17,253 bases of DNA from Halobacteriales archaeon SW_10_68_16 (GTDB lineage Archaea > Halobacteriota > Halobacteria > Halobacteriales > Haloarculaceae). The DNA is taken from the NCBI GenBank assembly GCA_003023485.1, contig PXSG01000059.1, forward strand, positions 1 through 17,253, read 5' to 3'. Made by a program: the position numbers and the translations under genes. Each line of letters opens with the position of its first letter. Position 1 is the stretch's first letter. This document shows positions 14,493 through 17,253 of the stretch, in pieces. Below the pieces are notes generated by a model. It made no database searches. It saw nothing but the letters and a program-made list of their open reading frames with translations, and was not told the DNA's origin.

Positions 14493-15023
14493 CTACCGGA
14501 GGTCCCGCCGCCGGCCCTTCGGGACCTGCGAGCGCAACTCCCCGTAGACGTAGAGGCCGACGCCCAGCGGTTCCGCCCCGCCGGCGAGGTCGTGCGTGAC
14601 GACGAGGTACCCCCAGTCCCCGTCCCAGTCGAGTTCCTGGTCGCGGCCCGTGAGGAACTCGGCCGCCGCCTCGCGGTCCAGGTGGACCACGTTCCGGGTC
14701 GCCTGTTCGCCAAAGTGCTGGACCGCCGCCATCGTCGGCTTCCAGTGTTCCTGGCGGGTCCGCAGGAAGGTCATCCCCAGCGCTTCGATCTCGACGGGCG
14801 TCGCCAGGTCCGCCCGGAACGCCCAGATCTTGCCGTTGCCGCGCTCCCAGAAGGTGTGTCCCTCGAACACGGCGGGCTCGATGCCGAACCGTTCCTCCCA
14901 CCACTCCAGTACCTCCTCCCGGGTCGGCCGGTCCGGGACGACGCGCTCCTCGGCGGTGGCGGGCAGGCGGTCGAAGCGACTCCCGACGTTTGGCGGCGCG
15001 TTATCCGTGCCCTTCTCGCCCAT
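14493..15023 (-). CDS. DUF7122-like haloarchaeal protein, possible RNA-binding partner of the NSUN methyltransferase
   Basis: The 176-aa protein contains FDRLPATAEERVVPDRPTREE, then EEVLEWWEERFGIEP, WERGNGKIWAFR, a central RTRQEHWKPTMAAVQHFG and, near the C-terminus, LGVGLYVYGELRSQVPKGRR. I recognise this as a conserved haloarchaeal protein annotated as DUF7122, sometimes described as NIP7/PUA-like. That suggests RNA binding, and the basic end (PKGRRRD) fits. Its ATG at 15023 shares one base with the stop of the methyltransferase gene (TGATG), so translation is coupled and the products probably act together, for instance in rRNA or tRNA methylation. Function is inferred. Confidence 0.78.
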   Translation of the reverse strand: MGEKGTDNAPPNVGSRFDRLPATAEERVVPDRPTREEVLEWWEERFGIEPAVFEGHTFWERGNGKIWAFRADLATPVEIEALGMTFLRTRQEHWKPTMAAVQHFGEQATRNVVHLDREAAAEFLTGRDQELDWDGDWGYLVVTHDLAGGAEPLGVGLYVYGELRSQVPKGRRRDLR

Positions 15024-15928
15024 CAGCCGGTCACCGCCAGTTTCGCACAGAAGAATCCGCCGGTGTCGTTCTGGTGGGGGTAGATGCGCCGTGCCTGCGT
15101 GACGCTGGGGTCGTACTCCTGGCCGTCCCACTCGGTGACCCCCGGCGAGGAGTCGAGCGGGAGGTCGAGTGCGACCAGTCGGCAGGACTCCTCGGCGAGG
15201 ACGTAATCGAGGACGCCCTCGTTTTCCTCGGGCGCGAAGGTACACGTCGAGTAGACGATGGTCCCACCGGGTCGGGTGGCCTGGACGGCACGCCGGAGAA
15301 TGCCCTTCTGGGCGCCGGCGATGCCCCGGATGTGGTCGAGAGTCCACTCATCCAGCGTGTCGGGGTTCTTCCGGACGGTCCCCTCACACGAGCAGGGGAC
15401 GTCCACGAGCGCCCGGTCGTAGGGTTCCCCGCCGAACGGGGAAAGCGAGTGGACGCGGGCGTCCTCGTTGGTGACGGCGACGTTCGTGACGCCCAGCCGT
15501 TCGGTGTTCGAGCGCAGCGCCGAGAGACGCCCGAGGTTGTCGTCGGTGGCCACCAGCAGGCCGCGGTCGTCCATCAGCGCCGCCAGTTGCGTGGTCTTGC
15601 TCCCCGGCGCGGCACAGGCGTCCCAGACCCGCTCGCCGGGAGCGGGGTCGAGGACGCGAGCCGGCAGTGCCGAGACCTCCTCCTGGCCGTGGAGCCACCC
15701 GTGGACGTACGGCCAGTTCGCGCCCGCCTGGCCCTCGAGTGCCAGCAGGCCGGGGTGCCACTCGACCGACTCGTATCTGACGTCCACCTCGTCCAGCGCG
15801 CGCCGGGCGCGCTCGACGGTGGTCCGGAGCGTGTTGACCCGGACGACCGACGGGAGCGGGCGCTCGCAGGCCGCACGGAACGCCTCGAAGTCGTCGACGA
15901 GCGGTTCGTACCGCTCCAGTACGCTCAT
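15023..15928 (-). CDS. NOL1/NOP2/Sun (NSUN) family RNA cytosine-5 methyltransferase
   Basis: This enzyme methylates C5 of cytosine in tRNA or rRNA using S-adenosylmethionine. The 301-aa protein has the SAM motif DACAAPGSKT (103-112), motif IV DVPCSCEGT with Cys179 and motif VI YSTCTFAPEENE with Cys229, the two-cysteine arrangement of RsmB/NSUN enzymes. QARRIYPHQNDTGGFFCAKL closes the catalytic domain as in the family. The start at 15928 (MSVLERYEPLVDDF) matches the short N-terminal helix of archaeal members. It has no separate PUA domain; the PUA/NIP7-like function may be supplied by the coupled downstream gene. It diverges from the PAC2 gene across an 85-bp spacer. Substrate RNA cannot be told from sequence. 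Confidence 0.94.
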   Translation of the reverse strand: MSVLERYEPLVDDFEAFRAACERPLPSVVRVNTLRTTVERARRALDEVDVRYESVEWHPGLLALEGQAGANWPYVHGWLHGQEEVSALPARVLDPAPGERVWDACAAPGSKTTQLAALMDDRGLLVATDDNLGRLSALRSNTERLGVTNVAVTNEDARVHSLSPFGGEPYDRALVDVPCSCEGTVRKNPDTLDEWTLDHIRGIAGAQKGILRRAVQATRPGGTIVYSTCTFAPEENEGVLDYVLAEESCRLVALDLPLDSSPGVTEWDGQEYDPSVTQARRIYPHQNDTGGFFCAKLAVTG

Positions 15929-15983
15929 CGTCCGCGTTTCGACGGGTCGGCGCTTGTGGGTTTCGGGTCGGAGCACCGCCGCG

Positions 15984-15988
15984 TTAAA
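15984..15988 (+). promoter_or_regulatory. TATA-like element of the PAC2 gene
   Basis: TTAAA within GCGTTAAAGTT lies 26-30 bases before the ATG at 16014, ideal spacing for a leaderless haloarchaeal promoter. Its reverse, TTTAA, is about 55 bases from the methyltransferase start and is less well placed for that gene. Confidence 0.55.
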
Positions 15989-16013
15989 GTTCCTGGCAGT
16001 TCCCCCTTCGGGT

Positions 16014-16748
16014 ATGGCACACATCGACGAACACCGCACGGTCGACCTGGAGTCACCGGTCCTCGTCGAGGGGTTGCCCGGCGTCGGCCTCGTCGGGAAG
16101 ATCGCCGGCGACCACCTCGTCCGGGAGTTCGACATGGACTACTACGCCTCCGTCCGCTGTAATGGACTCCCGAAGGTCGCGGTCTACGCCGAGGGTGAGC
16201 GTGACGTCCGGCCGCCGGTCCGCCTCTACGCCGACGAGGGACGGGACCTGCTCGTCCTCCAGAGCGACGTCCCGGTCTCCCCGAACGCGGCCCAGGATTT
16301 CGCGTCCTGCGTGACGGGCTGGCTCGCCGAGAACGACGTCACGCCCCTGTACCTCAGCGGTCTCCCCGAGGAGAAAGAGGGCGTCCCCGAACTGTACGGC
16401 GTACACACCGGTGACGCCGAGGGGTTGCTCGCCGACCACGACATCCCCGCACCCTCGGAGAACGGGATGATAAGCGGCCCCACGGGCGCGTTGCTCGCCG
16501 AGGCCAACGAGCAGGACCTGGACGGGCTCGGGCTGGTCGTCCAGGCCAACGCCAACTTCCCGGACCCCGAGGCGGCGCGGGTTCTGCTGACCGAGGCCAT
16601 CGGCCCCATCGCCGCCGTCGACGTCGAGACAGACACGCTCGTCGAACAGGCCGACCGCATCGCCCAGGCCCGCGAGAAGCTCGCCCAGCAGATGCAACAG
16701 GCCGAGGAGGAGAGTACCCGCGCCGAACCGCTCGGGATGTACCAGTGA
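16014..16748 (+). CDS. PAC2 family protein (proteasome assembly chaperone-like)
   Basis: Archaeal PAC2/PbaA-like proteins resemble eukaryotic proteasome assembly chaperone 2; their archaeal role is not settled. The 244-aa product begins with [20 protein letters not shown], the PAC2 signature, and has the conserved [27 protein letters not shown] and [12 protein letters not shown] blocks. It ends in a helix (about 200-236, [21 protein letters not shown]) likely to mediate oligomerisation. Length is normal for haloarchaea and nothing seems missing. The start is supported by the TTAAA element 26-30 bases upstream. The mtnA-like remnant follows at once. Confidence 0.92.
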   Translation: MAHIDEHRTVDLESPVLVEGLPGVGLVGKIAGDHLVREFDMDYYASVRCNGLPKVAVYAEGERDVRPPVRLYADEGRDLLVLQSDVPVSPNAAQDFASCVTGWLAENDVTPLYLSGLPEEKEGVPELYGVHTGDAEGLLADHDIPAPSENGMISGPTGALLAEANEQDLDGLGLVVQANANFPDPEAARVLLTEAIGPIAAVDVETDTLVEQADRIAQAREKLAQQMQQAEEESTRAEPLGMYQ

Positions 16749-16749
16749 G

Positions 16750-17190
16750 GAAGGCCTCGTCGCCGCCGCGACCGACAGTGCCAGCAAGAGATTGGTCGAG
16801 AGCATCGAGGTGTTGCGCGTCCGTGGCGCCCCCGCGCTCGGTGCCGCCAGGGAGATCGGCGAGCACGGCGCGGCGTTGCTCGCGGACGGCGACACGGTGA
16901 TGACACACTGCAACGCCGTCGTCGGGGCCGACCGGGTGGTACTGGACGGCGGCGAGGCCTTCGACGACCAGGGGGTCGTGTTCAACAAGATCGGGACCTA
17001 CAAGCACGCCGTCCTCGCCGACCGTCACGACGTGCCATTCGTCGTCGCCGCGCCCCACTCGACGGTCGACACCGAGAGAAGCGCCGACGAGGTGGAGATC
17101 GAACAGCGCGACCCGGGGGAGTTGCGCGAAATCTACAGACGGAGCAGGCCGAGTGCCTCGGGGTCGTCCGGAAATCTTCGATTTCCGTGA
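16750..17190 (+). pseudogene. mtnA: Remnant of methylthioribose-1-phosphate isomerase (MtnA/eIF2B-like) with internal in-frame losses
   Basis: MtnA isomerises 5-methylthioribose-1-phosphate in methionine salvage. Family pieces appear in order and in one frame: [15 protein letters not shown], then [19 protein letters not shown], then VVGADRVV and [30 protein letters not shown]. The segment normally between RGAPALGAA and EHGAALL is missing (junction near 16848), as is the block between THCNA and VGADR (junction near 16917). That second block contains the GALAT, ETRP-LQGAR and DNM motifs with the catalytic Asp. The catalytic Cys of THCNA remains. There is no good start: the first candidate is a TTG at 16792. 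The 3' end reads into a palindromic element and stops at 17188. The product would be about 130 residues against about 320 or more for an intact enzyme, so it is called a pseudogene. Confidence 0.8.
17169..17187. repeat. Palindrome 1: CGGAAATC - TTC - GATTTCCG
   Basis: This is a perfect 8-bp inverted repeat with a 3-base loop. It overlaps the last codons and stop of the mtnA remnant, so the remnant's last residues (NLRFP) are encoded by the element. A second palindrome follows after 6 bases. The pair resembles short palindromic elements I have seen repeatedly in haloarchaeal intergenic DNA. Confidence 0.8.
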
Positions 17191-17193
17191 TGA

Positions 17194-17214
17194 CGAGACG
17201 CCTGCGGCGTCTCG
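17194..17214. repeat. Palindrome 2: CGAGACGCC - TGC - GGCGTCTCG
   Basis: This is a perfect 9-bp inverted repeat with a 3-base loop, 6 bases after palindrome 1. Either could form a stable hairpin in RNA or single-stranded DNA. The last 39 bases of the window after it contain nothing I can assign. Confidence 0.8.
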
Positions 17215-17253
17215 AACCACTTGACCCCGAGGGTGAAGGCCGTCGAAAGAGTA

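Noticed and set aside
1..17253. tRNA genes, rRNA, CRISPR array, insertion sequence or transposase
   Set aside because: I looked for cloverleaf termini, regularly spaced repeats and transposase motifs and found none; only short palindromes and one imperfect direct repeat pair are present.

Overview
The window is chromosomal DNA of a haloarchaeon (class Halobacteria). The evidence is high GC outside a few AT-rich patches, very acidic proteins (Asp/Glu-rich, few Lys), leaderless starts with a TATA-like TTAW element about 25-30 nt upstream, and archaeal marker genes: archaeal TYW1, an XPB-Bax1 pair, a PAC2-family protein, an NSUN-type RNA methyltransferase and the haloarchaeal anaerobic-type glycerol-3-phosphate operon. 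I cannot name the genus. I see no tRNA, rRNA, CRISPR array or recognisable transposase.

Layout. 1-3375 (minus): glpA-glpB-glpC, with overlapping genes and glpC cut by the window edge, encoding the membrane glycerol-3-phosphate dehydrogenase. 3376-3670: AT-rich divergent promoter region. 3671-5982 (plus): glycerol kinase, then a membrane protein gene of the type found beside haloarchaeal glpK, broken here by an in-frame TGA. 6060-7973 (plus): cytoplasmic GH13 alpha-amylase-family enzyme with a PKD-like N-terminus. 8021-8998 (minus): TYW1, for wyosine in tRNA-Phe. 9152-9385 (plus): two-helix membrane miniprotein. 9528-12651 (plus): XPB-like helicase, an unrecognised 157-aa protein, and a Bax1/DUF790 nuclease that seems to lack its C-terminal end. 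12661-13181 (minus): DUF2283 gene plus a toxin-like gene, a candidate toxin-antitoxin pair lying between imperfect 20-bp direct repeats. 13331-13837 (plus): AT-rich gene for a two-helix membrane protein. 13949-15928 (minus): dihydrofolate reductase, a DUF7122-like protein and an NSUN methyltransferase, the last two translationally coupled. 16014-16748 (plus): PAC2 protein. 16750-17190 (plus): an mtnA-like remnant running into two tandem palindromes.

How the genes work together. Glycerol is phosphorylated by GlpK and oxidised by GlpABC, feeding dihydroxyacetone phosphate to central metabolism and electrons to the membrane. XPB and Bax1 are known helicase-nuclease partners. TYW1, NSUN and the DUF7122-like protein belong to RNA modification.

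The most unusual theme is gene erosion that keeps the reading frame. Compared with remembered family sequences, GlpA lacks about 26 internal residues, GlpB about 38, the glpK-linked membrane protein has a nonsense codon and looks internally shortened, and the mtnA-like gene lacks two internal blocks. The RNA, DNA-repair and folate genes look intact or nearly so. Whether this is real decay, tolerated minimisation or assembly error cannot be settled from the sequence alone. All family comparisons are from memory, without database searches.
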